Origin: Prosapia bicincta
Taxonomy: Eukaryota; Arthropoda; Insecta; Hemiptera; Cercopidae
Assembly (NCBI GenBank): GCA_036971475.1
Contig: JBAIZL010000001.1
Coordinates: 104,536,850-104,600,849 of the forward strand
Reading direction: 5' to 3'
Length of the DNA: 64,000 nt
Shown here: positions 56,410 to 64,000 of the stretch, piece by piece
How the letters are laid out: the number at the start of each line of letters is the position of its first letter
Position numbering within the stretch: the first letter of the stretch is position 1
Made by a program: the position numbers and the translations under genes
Notes under the pieces: model-generated
Seen by the model: the letters and a program-made list of their open reading frames with translations, nothing else
The model's database searches: none
Told to the model about the DNA's origin: nothing

Positions 56410-56489
56410 TCAAGGTAAAATTATTGCACTTAATGGTGGATAAAATTACTTACAATAGTAATATATTAACTTCATATATATATATATAT

Positions 56490-58033
56490 TGTAACATTTA
56501 TAGAATGGGCTATATAATATTATTTAAAAATTGGAAAATAGATGAGAAATAACTCACTCAAAATTTAGAAAGAAATTCATTAAGATATTGGTTAGGTTAA
56601 ATGAAACTTAAATTTAGGTAAAAGCATAGAATTGTAAACAAGGTTTTTGAACTGGAAATGTATTAGGAAATTTGTTATATCAAATAACCTAACACATAAA
56701 TTAAAATAAGATAATCTAATAAAGTTATGTGTAAACAAATTTGTAAACTGTAGTAACATAGGGCCTAAGTAATTACTTGAAGGAGAAAGTGAACACGTTT
56801 GTAAACAAAAGAAAATTGAAAGGTTATGTTCTTTGAATCCACTCAAAACACACACAATTCGGAAATATCACAAAAGTAAAACACAAAGACACTTCACACA
56901 CTAATAATATTAATAAAATAAACACTGGAAGGTTTGTTGAGGATAGGAAATTGAAACAGTAAGTTTCAACCAGGTTTAACCAAGTTAAAACGCCATTCTA
57001 AACAAGCTCGTTGTGGACGCATCAGCTGTAAAACGGTGAAAATAGTTCGTTGACATTAACATGTGTGAAAGTCAAGGAAACATCAGCTGTAAAAACAGAA
57101 GAAAGTAAGTCTGATGGAAAGTCTGGTGGAAAGAAATCGAACTAAATTATAACCCATATGTGTTTTTTTTAAGAAGAAGGCCGCCATATTTGTAACATTT
57201 TAAAAGAAAATCTAAGGACGCGTAGTTAGAGTTTAGTTTTGAGATAGCGTGGGGACGCGACAAGACGGATCTGCCAGGAGCAGTCAAAATTCTATTTATT
57301 TGGAAAGAGTTCGTCTAAATTATACCGTTTTGTTAAGAAGATTGGCCAAACTAAATTAAGGAGAAGTGAATTACAAAATGTAATACTGTGTTAATATATA
57401 AAGTGAAGTAAATAAAACTAATTTAAGTGTGTAAAAAGTCAAATTTGGAGAGAACGGAATCTTACGTAAGCTAACTGAAATTTCGATATTTGATAAGTTA
57501 TTAGCGCTATAAAAATCAATTTTAATGGACATTAAGATAATAAGGAAGTTTAATTTTGTACCTTAGAATATCTTGTAGTTAATTAATAGTAAGTAATAAG
57601 AAATAATCCAGTTCAAATAGTTTAGCCTTTTTAGTATATTCAAAATTAAAGTATTTCCATCCGGAAAATATTTATTAAAGCTAATTTCAAAATTTAATAT
57701 TGTTTGTTCAAAATTTATTTAATTAACCTAAGAATTAAAAAAAAATATAGCCCATGCTATAACCCCGAGATATCAAGAGATCTTAAACTAGCCAAGGGTA
57801 TTAAAATTGTGTAACTCTAAAATTAAAAGAAAAAAGAGTTAGTATATTTTGTTAAAAATTGTTAAGTTGTAAAATTTTGTTTTGTGTGTATTGTTTAATG
57901 TCGAGATGAAATGATAATAAATGTTAATGAATTGTTCCTGAGTAGTTTTTTGGTTTTGGTTATTAAATAGAAATAATATATCTTCATAAAATAGTAAAAC
58001 CCCGTTGCGTCTGTTTTATAAATACTTTATATT
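56490..58033 (+). repeat. 5' LTR
   Basis: Identical by eye to the 3' LTR for about 1,450 bp, to about 57936. The last about 95 bp then differ strongly ('ggttttggttattaaatag...' against 'tttgtttttaaatagagaaa...'). Confidence 0.9.
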
Positions 58034-58050
58034 TGGCGCAACAACGTGGG
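58034..58050 (+). other. Primer-binding site candidate
   Basis: TGGCGCAACAACGTGGG directly follows the 5' LTR. A TGGCGC start is usual for tRNA-primed Gypsy-type elements; the exact tRNA is not determined. Confidence 0.6.
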
Positions 58051-58312
58051 AGCTCGATAAAATTTATTTAGAGAGATTTTGAAATAAAATTAATTTAGAA
58101 CTTTTTATATAAAAAACATTTGAACTGGAAATAGATTTAGAAAAAATTTTGTAAAATTAAGCACTGAGTTGAATAGAATCAAGGCTAGGTTTATATATAT
58201 ATAAAAATTGTTTATGTTTGTATAATAAGTTACTTACAGATAAAAAAAAAAAAAAAAAGAAAATATTATAGGCGAGCTGGTAGTTGTAGGGGACCAGGAA
58301 AAAGGGACAAAT

Positions 58313-59287
58313 TTGGAAATGAAAGAAATAGAAATGGAAGGCACAGATATGCCTATAGAAGAGAGTGAGGTGGAAACCCAAGTAGATGAGGCTAGGGGAC
58401 TACCACCTATGCAAACCCAACAACAAAAACGGGGAAATAATAAGAATGAAGATTTAAGGGAGATAATGAGAACTCTCATGGAAATGAGAGTAAGCATAAA
58501 TAAAGGGAGAGAGGATATAAATAGAAAATTAGATAAGATAGATGAAATAAAAGGGGAAATGAAAGATATGAGTGAGGAAATGAGGGAAATAAACAAAAAA
58601 TTAGAGGAAAATAGAGACGAAATGAGAGAGATGAAGGAGGATCTAAAATTAATAAAAGATGAAATTAGGGAGGACAATAGGAAAATGATAGAGGATATGA
58701 GGCGACAGTGGAGGACAGAGAATAATGCTGTAGTAGAGGATGTGAGAAGAGACTTAGAGGAGAAAGGTAGAGAATTAGAGGAGGAGATTAAGGAAAATTT
58801 TGAAGAAACAAAAGAAATAATAGCTGATGAGATAGAAATTAATAAAAAAGAGATAGAGAAAGTCGAATATATAACAAAGAAAAACACAGAAGAGTCAGGA
58901 GAGTTAAAATTAAGAAATGAAGTAGGAAAGATGGAGGTACTGCAAATAAAAAATTTAACAATTCAAACCGCAACTAATAAGAAAACTGAAAAGATTAATA
59001 AAATGAAAATGGTAATAGGAGAAAGAGGAGGAGTTAAATATCCGTCTCAATGCTTAGTGGTACAAAGCTTATTGAGAGAAATGATCATAGGTACGGATAT
59101 GTTAATGAATGTGGAGACACAACTCGAGTTTGTAAAATGGGAGATGAAATTTAAATATGAGAATAACAGAGAAAAGAGAAACTATGAAGCAGATGAGAGA
59201 TACAATGGAGATGTAAACGGTGTTAAGGCAAGGACAGGCGTGGGGACAAGAAAAGAGCATGGTGCCCACAGTCAATTGGAAAACTAA
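58313..59287 (+). CDS. Gag-like coiled-coil protein with a misplaced protease piece (324 aa)
   Basis: Starts MEMKEIEMEGTDMPIEESEV. Residues about 45-200 are almost entirely E/K/R/D/I/M heptads ('EEMREINKKLEENRDEMREM'), a long predicted coiled coil as in some Gypsy Gag proteins. No zinc knuckle is seen. Residues about 235-275 read 'CLVVQSLLREMIIGTDML', which resembles the C-terminal half of a retropepsin ('...lIlGtDfL'). The N-terminal half with the DTG active site lies downstream at about 59330, so the halves are in the wrong order. The product could assemble particles but not process them. It is open from end to end. Alternatively the frame survives by chance. Confidence 0.7.
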   Translation: MEMKEIEMEGTDMPIEESEVETQVDEARGLPPMQTQQQKRGNNKNEDLREIMRTLMEMRVSINKGREDINRKLDKIDEIKGEMKDMSEEMREINKKLEENRDEMREMKEDLKLIKDEIREDNRKMIEDMRRQWRTENNAVVEDVRRDLEEKGRELEEEIKENFEETKEIIADEIEINKKEIEKVEYITKKNTEESGELKLRNEVGKMEVLQIKNLTIQTATNKKTEKINKMKMVIGERGGVKYPSQCLVVQSLLREMIIGTDMLMNVETQLEFVKWEMKFKYENNREKRNYEADERYNGDVNGVKARTGVGTRKEHGAHSQLEN

Positions 59288-59330
59288 GACAATCAGAAAC
59301 CCAGAAATAGAAATTAAATAGAGGAAACAA

Positions 59331-59400
59331 GTTTACAGGCATTAATCGACACAGGCAGTAAAATGACATGTATCAAGGAGGACTGGATATTGAAAAATAA
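59331..59400 (+). pseudogene. Retropepsin active-site fragment
   Basis: The frame reads 'SLQALIDTGSKMTCIKEDWI', with the D-T-G-S catalytic triplet of retroviral-type aspartic proteases. It is soon lost. No matching flap or second half follows; a second-half-like piece lies upstream in the Gag frame. An isolated remnant. Confidence 0.7.
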
Positions 59401-59539
59401 AAATAAAATAGGAAGGGAGATATTAAATATAGGTAAAGGAAGCAATATGAATAAACTCTAGGTGATTATGTGTATAAGAAAACGTTAGCAGGAGATAAGT
59501 TTTAAAGGATGGTAACTATATCTACGATAATTTATTGGA

Positions 59540-59800
59540 AACTTCGTCGAATAATGGATAAAGATAAAATTAGGTATATTTAAACTTCGTCGTATTGCAA
59601 GGGAGAATCTGCGTTGATAAATAATGGAACTTCGTCGTATATATTATATATTATAAAAGAAATATGAATCTATGATAATAAATATTAAAGCATCGTTGTA
59701 ATAAAAATATGGTAATTGTGTATTTAAACTTCGTCGTATTGTAAGGGAGAATCTGCGTTGATAAATAAGTATTAAAACAAAATTTATATTCGTTGATATA
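59540..59800 (+). repeat. 'aacttcgtcgta' short repeats in LTR element
   Basis: The core 'aacttcgtcg' occurs at about 59539, 59584, 59630 and 59728. A longer unit 'tttaaacttcgtcgtattg' plus 'aagggagaatctgcgttgat' plus 'aaataa' occurs twice (about 59580 and 59724). Non-coding. Confidence 0.8.
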
Positions 59801-60527
59801 GGGATAGTGTAATCGAAGGAACTATAGATATGATCAAATAGAGGATATGAAATTGCAACCTTTAAAAATATTAGATGTTAAACTTCATACAAAATAAACT
59901 GAAATGATATAAGAAAATAATTGAACTGGATGTGAGATTGGAAGGGGAGATAAAATACTAACTTAGAACTGAGAGTTAGATGAAGCTAAAAGCAAAATAA
60001 ATATGAGACAAATAATAAACAAGGAATAAACAGAAATAAGGGAAAGAAATGTTATAACCAATTTGACCAAATCTAGACATACTATGACTCGGATAACTGG
60101 GATTTAAAGACACGGTATCAGAGAATATATGTTAAATAAATATTGAATCAGACTTATGATTGGAAGGATTCCAATTGTAATAAATGTAAAAAATAATAAT
60201 AATTATGGAAGGAATTGTAAATACCAGAACATGATTTATTGTTAGAATTGTTAAAGAATTGTCGATTGAATGTTAGTTATAAGTATATTGTATTGTTAGA
60301 AGATAAGTTAAGAAATATGTAGCTTGAAGTTTTCAGCTCAGTATTTGATTGTTAAAGAATTAAGATAAAATTGTGTCGTAGGAATTAAGTATAAATGGAC
60401 AATTTAAAGTATAAATGTTAATTTAAATTTAATTTAAAAAAAAAAAATATGTATATTTAATCAAGCTTGTAAAATGTAAAGAATGTGTAATGTAGAGATT
60501 AGTAATATTTTTTTTTATTTAAATTAA

Positions 60528-60539
60528 ATTAGGGGACAT
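60528..60539 (+). other. Polypurine tract candidate
   Basis: 'attaggggacat' lies just before the 3' LTR start at 60540. It is the expected place for the plus-strand primer, though the tract is short. Confidence 0.5.
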
Positions 60540-62087
60540 TGTAACATTTATAGAATGGGCTATATAATATTATTTAAGAATTGGAAAATAGATGAGAAAT
60601 AACTCACTCAAAATTTAGAAAGAAATTCATTAAGATATTGGTTAGGTTAAATGAAACTTAAATTTAGGTAAAAGCATAGAATTGTAAACAAGGTTTTTGA
60701 ACTGGAAATGTATTAGGAAATTTGTTATATCAAATAACCTAACACATAAATTAAAATAAGATAATCTAATAAAGTTATGTGTAAACAAATTTGTAAACTG
60801 TAGTAACATAGGGCCTAAGTAATTACTTGAAGGAGAAAGTGAACACGTTTGTAAACAAAAGAAAATTGAAAGGTTATGTTCTTTGAATCCACTCAAAACA
60901 CACACAATTCGGAAATATCACAAAAGTAAAACACAAAGACACTTCACACACTAATAATATTAATAAAATAAACACTGGAAGGTTTGTTGAGGATAGGAAA
61001 TTGAAACAGTAAGTTTCAACCAGGTTTAACCAAGTTAAAACGCCATTCTAAACAAGCTCGTTGTGGACGCATCAGCTGTAAAACGGTGAAAATAGTTCGT
61101 TGACATTAACATGTGTGAAAGTCAAGGAAACATCAGCTGTAAAAACAGAAGAAAGTAAGTCTGATGGAAAGTCTGGTGGAAAGAAATCGAACTAAATTAT
61201 AACCCATATGTGTTTTTTTTAAGAAGAAGGCCGCCATATTTGTAACATTTTAAAAGAAAATCTAAGGACGCGTAGTTAGAGTTTAGTTTTGAGATAGCGT
61301 GGGGACGCGACAAGACGGATCTGCCAGGAGCAGTCAAAATTCTATTTATTTGGAAAGAGTTCGTCTAAATTATACCGTTTTGTTAAGAAGATTGGCCAAA
61401 CTAAATTAAGGAGAAGTGAATTACAAAATGTAATACTGTGTTAATATATAAAGTGAAGTAAATAAAACTAATTTAAGTGTGTAAAAAGTCAAATTTGGAG
61501 AGAACGGAATCTTACGTAAGCTAACTGAAATTTCGATATTTGATAAGTTATTAGCGCTATAAAAATCAATTTTAATGGACATTAAGATAATAAGGAAGTT
61601 TAATTTTGTACCTTAGAATATCTTGTAGTTAATTAATAGTAAGTAATAAGAAATAATCCAGTTCAAATAGTTTAGCCTTTTTAGTATATTCAAAATTAAA
61701 GTATTTCCATCCGGAAAATATTTATTAAAGCTAATTTCAAAATTTAATATTGTTTGTTCAAAATTTATTTAATTAACCTAAGAATTAAAAAAAAATATAG
61801 CCCATGCTATAACCCCGAGATATCAAGAGATCTTAAACTAGCCAAGGGTATTAAAATTGTGTAACTCTAAAATTAAAAGAAAAAAGAGTTAGTATATTTT
61901 GTTAAAAATTGTTAAGTTGTAAAATTTTGTTTTGTGTGTATTGTTTAATGTCGAGATGAAATGATAATAAATGTTAATGAATTGTTCTTGAGTAGTTTTT
62001 TTTGTTTTTAAATAGAGAAATCTTCATTTAAATAAAATATTTAATAATATAAACCCCATTGTATTGCGTCTTAAGGAAATTATCATT

Positions 62088-62090
<3 letters not shown>
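60540..62090 (+). repeat. 3' LTR
   Basis: Ends 'ttaaggaaattatcattaca'. Its last about 100 bp match the tail of the divergent LTR at 1-385 better than they match its own 5' LTR. Confidence 0.9.

Positions 62091-62163
<73 letters not shown>
62091..62163. repeat. (TA)n microsatellite
   Basis: A long TA array, then a short ATT run to about 62182, between the LTR element and the PLE derivative. Confidence 0.95.
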
Positions 62164-62168
<5 letters not shown>

Positions 62169-62231
62169 ATTATTATTATTATTACTTGTAAATAATTTTT
62201 TTCACCACTAAGTGCAATAATTTTACTTTGT

Positions 62232-62273
62232 GTGGTGAGGTACCTTTCGGTCACTTGACAATTGTCGAATCAC
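62232..62273 (-). ncRNA. Hammerhead-like motif, U3/A8 core, left arm
   Basis: On the - strand, GUGAU, UCGACAA (62268-62262), U, a weakened stem II (UGUC/GACC), GAAA, GG-UA-CC, then a stem I partner with one mismatch (ACCAC). Same core as the other family A copies. Confidence 0.5.
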
Positions 62274-62411
62274 TCCAGTGGTTTTTCAACAATGGTCAAG
62301 TGACCAAAAGGTACCTCATCACACAAGGTAAAATTATTGCACTTAGTGGTGGAAAAAATTATTTACAAGTAATAATAATAACTTCATAAAGTCAGTGCAA
62401 CAAAAAAAATA

Positions 62412-62621
62412 ATGGACAACGTGAAATACCACGATTTTAACACCAACCAAAGTAAACCACTCTACTGGAAATATCTTAACCTCAAAATCAAACTCCAGAA
62501 TTGTATTAACAGAATAAATTTTAATAAAAAATGCACAACACTCAATATCATAACAAAATACGCTAAACTACACTTAAGAAATAAACAAAATACAATCATT
62601 AACAAAGCAACAAAACAGTGA
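62412..62621 (+). pseudogene. PLE family A N-terminus (69 codons)
   Basis: Starts MDNVKYHDFNTNQSKPLYWK inside the terminal repeat, continues 'YLNLKIKLQNCINRINFNKK' and 'KLHLRNKQNTIINKATK', and stops at TGA 62619-62621 in the next terminal repeat. Its end overlaps the start of the N-terminal region at 55675 ('YAKLHIKNKQNTVINKATK'), so the two copies together show where the family's protein begins. The product lacks RT and endonuclease. Confidence 0.75.
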
Positions 62622-62659
62622 TTCGACAATGGTCAAGTGACCGAAAGGTACCTCATTAC
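62618..62659 (+). ncRNA. Hammerhead-like motif, U3/A8 core, right arm
   Basis: GUGAU (62618-62622), UCGACAA (62623-62629), U, GGUC-AAGU-GACC, GAAA (62643-62646), GG-UA-CC, C17 (62654), AUUAC (62655-62659). In stem I a C-to-U change relative to other copies turns a G-C pair into G-U, and pairing is kept. Stem III has UA where others have UG in the loop. Confidence 0.6.
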
Positions 62660-62826
62660 ACAAGGTAAAATTATTGCACTTAGTGGTTGAAAAAGTTATT
62701 TACAAGTAATAATAACAACTTCGAAAGGCAGTGCAACGGAAAAATAATGGACAACATGAAATATCACGTTATATATATATAGTTCGGCCGTATGTATATA
62801 TACACGCATATATGCACACACGCAAC

Positions 62827-62829
<3 letters not shown>

Positions 62830-62885
<56 letters not shown>
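62830..62885. repeat. (CA)n microsatellite
   Basis: About 28 CA units. Confidence 0.95.
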
Positions 62886-62887
<2 letters not shown>

Positions 62888-63574
62888 ATAAACTCAAAAA
62901 GCTTCTTGAGTGAGAAGATAGTAAAACAGGGTATTATACTTCAAATATAAATCAACTGTAAATTTAAATACATGTTTATTTGATGTAATGCTCGCCATGG
63001 TTGATTTTTATTTTATTAGGTATTTTACTAGTTATTACAAAGGTATAAATGTCATCACATTCTTTTTAAAAATTTGCAATACACTTTTTACATAAGAATA
63101 TTACACCTTTTAAGAATATTTTAATTAATTACTTAATTAATTAATTTACATTCTATCATTAATAAATATTTTTGAATTTAATCTTTTATTGACTTTGAAC
63201 CTGTAATTAATTAATTGTATCATTTATACCTCTTTTATTCATATCTGTATGTTTAGACTTTCATTAATTACTTGCTTTATACTGTAAAAAATAATAATAC
63301 TTTCATGAATTTGTATTAATTATAAGATTTCACTAACTTGGATAACCTCTATATAAATAATTAATTTCCTTTTATTTTTAATTAATAATACTTATTCTCA
63401 TACAACATTTCTGAACAAATGCTTTAATTTATTATTAATATTTTTATATTATTATTATTCTTACTATCAACGTCATCTTTCTTTTGATTGTTTTTTAATG
63501 CCCAAAATAACTGGAATTTGTTTGTTATAACTTTAATATTTTGGACGTTACTTTTATTTCCTTCAAAGTACTCC
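62886..63574. other. AT-rich DNA without a recognised gene
   Basis: I see nothing supported here. The 3' end and TIR of the mariner fragment may lie within the last 50 bp but could not be defined. Confidence 0.5.
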
Positions 63575-64000
63575 TCAATAAACAAGATTGCACAAATTTA
63601 AACATGTTTTCCACTTCTGGAAACAGATCTGGAACTCTTCTAACTTAATGCCTTGCAACACTTCTGTAGTTTTTTCTTTTACTTCTTTTATGCTAGTAAA
63701 ATGTTTTCCTTTGAGCTCTCGTTTCATTCGGGAAATTGGAAAGAAGTCGCATGGAGCAAGATCCAGTAAATAAGCAGAGTGGGGAATCAAGATCATGCTA
63801 TTTTTTACCAAAAATCGTCATACTGTAATGGAGGTGTGGGCGGTTGTGTTGTCATGAAGTGTCCATTCCTCCGCAGATCAGGGCGCTTGCCTGCCTGCAT
63901 CACACAAGCATTTTAGAACACCCGAATACAGTTCTTGATTTACAGTTTGACCTTGAAGTACATACTCAGAATAAACAATCCTATTAACGTCAAAGAAATA
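63575..64000 (-). pseudogene. mariner transposase, C-terminal part, runs off the right edge
   Basis: Reading from the window edge leftwards: 'VLQGQTVNQELYSGVLKCL', then 'EWTLHDNTTAHTSITV' with the second catalytic aspartate (HDN), a stop, 'RFLVKNSMILIPHSAYLLDL' and 'APCDFFPISRMKRELKGKHF' with the third aspartate (CDFF) at the D34D spacing of mariner. The tail is 'EEFQICFQKWKTCLNLC' and TAA at 63575. There are at least two in-frame stops (near 63820 and 63880), so it is a dead copy. The N-terminal DNA-binding domain would lie beyond the window. Confidence 0.9.

Larger units (their letters stand above)
53133..56475 (-). mobile_element. Penelope-like element family A in inverted-copy form
   Basis: A long copy runs on the - strand (55675 to 53133) and a second, 5'-truncated copy runs on the + strand (about 55676 to 56475). 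They meet head to head at about 55675, so 53133-53985 and 55676-56475 are inverted repeats. Both ends carry the same terminal repeat ('aatgcaataattttacctt', 'aggcacctttcggtcacttg'), each with a hammerhead-like motif. Beyond the left ribozyme the - strand continues into 'atggataacgtaaaatatca', the start of the PLE frame, so the terminal repeat spans the start codon as in other PLEs. The long copy lacks about the first 55 residues. Confidence 0.9.
56490..62090 (+). mobile_element. LTR retrotransposon with internal deletion (non-autonomous)
   Basis: LTRs at 56490-58033 and 60540-62090 both begin TGTAACATTTATAGAATGGG. The right LTR ends TTACA, giving TG...CA termini, and ATAT flanks both sides. 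The interior is only about 2.5 kb: primer-binding site, a Gag-like coiled-coil frame, scattered protease pieces, a repeat-bearing AT-rich stretch and a purine tract. No RT, RNase H or integrase was seen. The LTR length, primer site and protease style suggest Ty3/Gypsy, but that is inference. It inserted into the TA array between two PLE family A copies. Confidence 0.9.
62166..62770 (+). mobile_element. Deletion derivative of PLE family A (three terminal-repeat arms)
   Basis: One arm is inverted (62166-62280) and two are direct (62290-62440 and 62618-62765); each has 'aagtgcaataatttta' or its complement and the GGTCAAGTGACC hairpin. Between the direct arms lies only the first 69 codons of the PLE protein, fused to the terminal repeat. 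It is a miniature with everything from RT to endonuclease removed. Confidence 0.85.

Noticed and set aside
62024..62254. Open frames through (TA)n and (CA)n arrays (also at 9839-10045 and 62696-62913)
   Set aside because: These are translations of microsatellites, not genes.
1..64000. CRISPR arrays, operons, ribosome binding sites and tRNA genes
   Set aside because: The DNA is eukaryotic. Tandem repeats here lack CRISPR spacer structure, and I could not identify a tRNA cloverleaf by eye; a tRNAscan run would settle the latter.

Overview
This is animal nuclear DNA, AT-rich and intron-bearing, most likely from an insect or other arthropod. The evidence is split genes with GT-AG introns, R1-clade, Tigger, piggyBac, mariner and Penelope-like elements, and no prokaryotic gene organisation. 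The species cannot be named from the window.

Two host genes are supported. On the + strand, the last three coding exons of a mitochondrial hydroxyacid-oxoacid transhydrogenase (ADHFE1 type) lie at 4926-5077, 6232-6353 and 11463-11546; the earlier exons are off the left edge. On the - strand, a complete five-coding-exon CRAL-TRIO (clavesin-like) lipid-transfer gene spans 52091 down to 26898. Its phases match at every junction and give 291 residues. The rest is mostly mobile DNA, much of it inside the introns of these genes.

Layout. 1-3628: tail of a divergent LTR, then an exact 1,688-bp tandem duplication. 4067-11403: two related TIR elements, each just upstream of a 3' splice site of ADHFE1, plus a long foldback and an intact 2.35-kb Tigger element with a 551-aa transposase. 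13863-16483: a decayed piggyBac. 18.2-24.4 kb: foldbacks, MITE arms and a short Penelope-like element (PLE). 28.1-31.1 kb: two older PLE remnants. 32.5-38.2 kb: a PLE with direct pLTRs, split by an R1-clade LINE. 38.4-45.2 kb: LINE RNase H tails and PLE ribozyme remnants. 47.6-51.4 kb: two non-autonomous DNA transposons. 53.1-56.5 kb: a PLE in inverted-copy form. 56490-62090: an LTR retrotransposon missing most of pol. 62.2-62.8 kb: a deletion derivative of the same PLE family. 63575-64000: a mariner fragment.

The most interesting theme is a set of hammerhead ribozymes in the PLE terminal repeats. Three copies carry the full canonical core (45181-45223 +, 23445-23487 -, 38907-38949 -). Two other PLE families keep the same three-stem layout, but positions C3 and G8, which form a base pair in the folded ribozyme, are both replaced, giving U3 and A8. 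That is a covariation pattern, not random decay, and it may define a variant hammerhead lineage. In these two families the PLE reading frame stops inside the ribozyme. All assignments come from reading the sequence; no database search or folding program was run.
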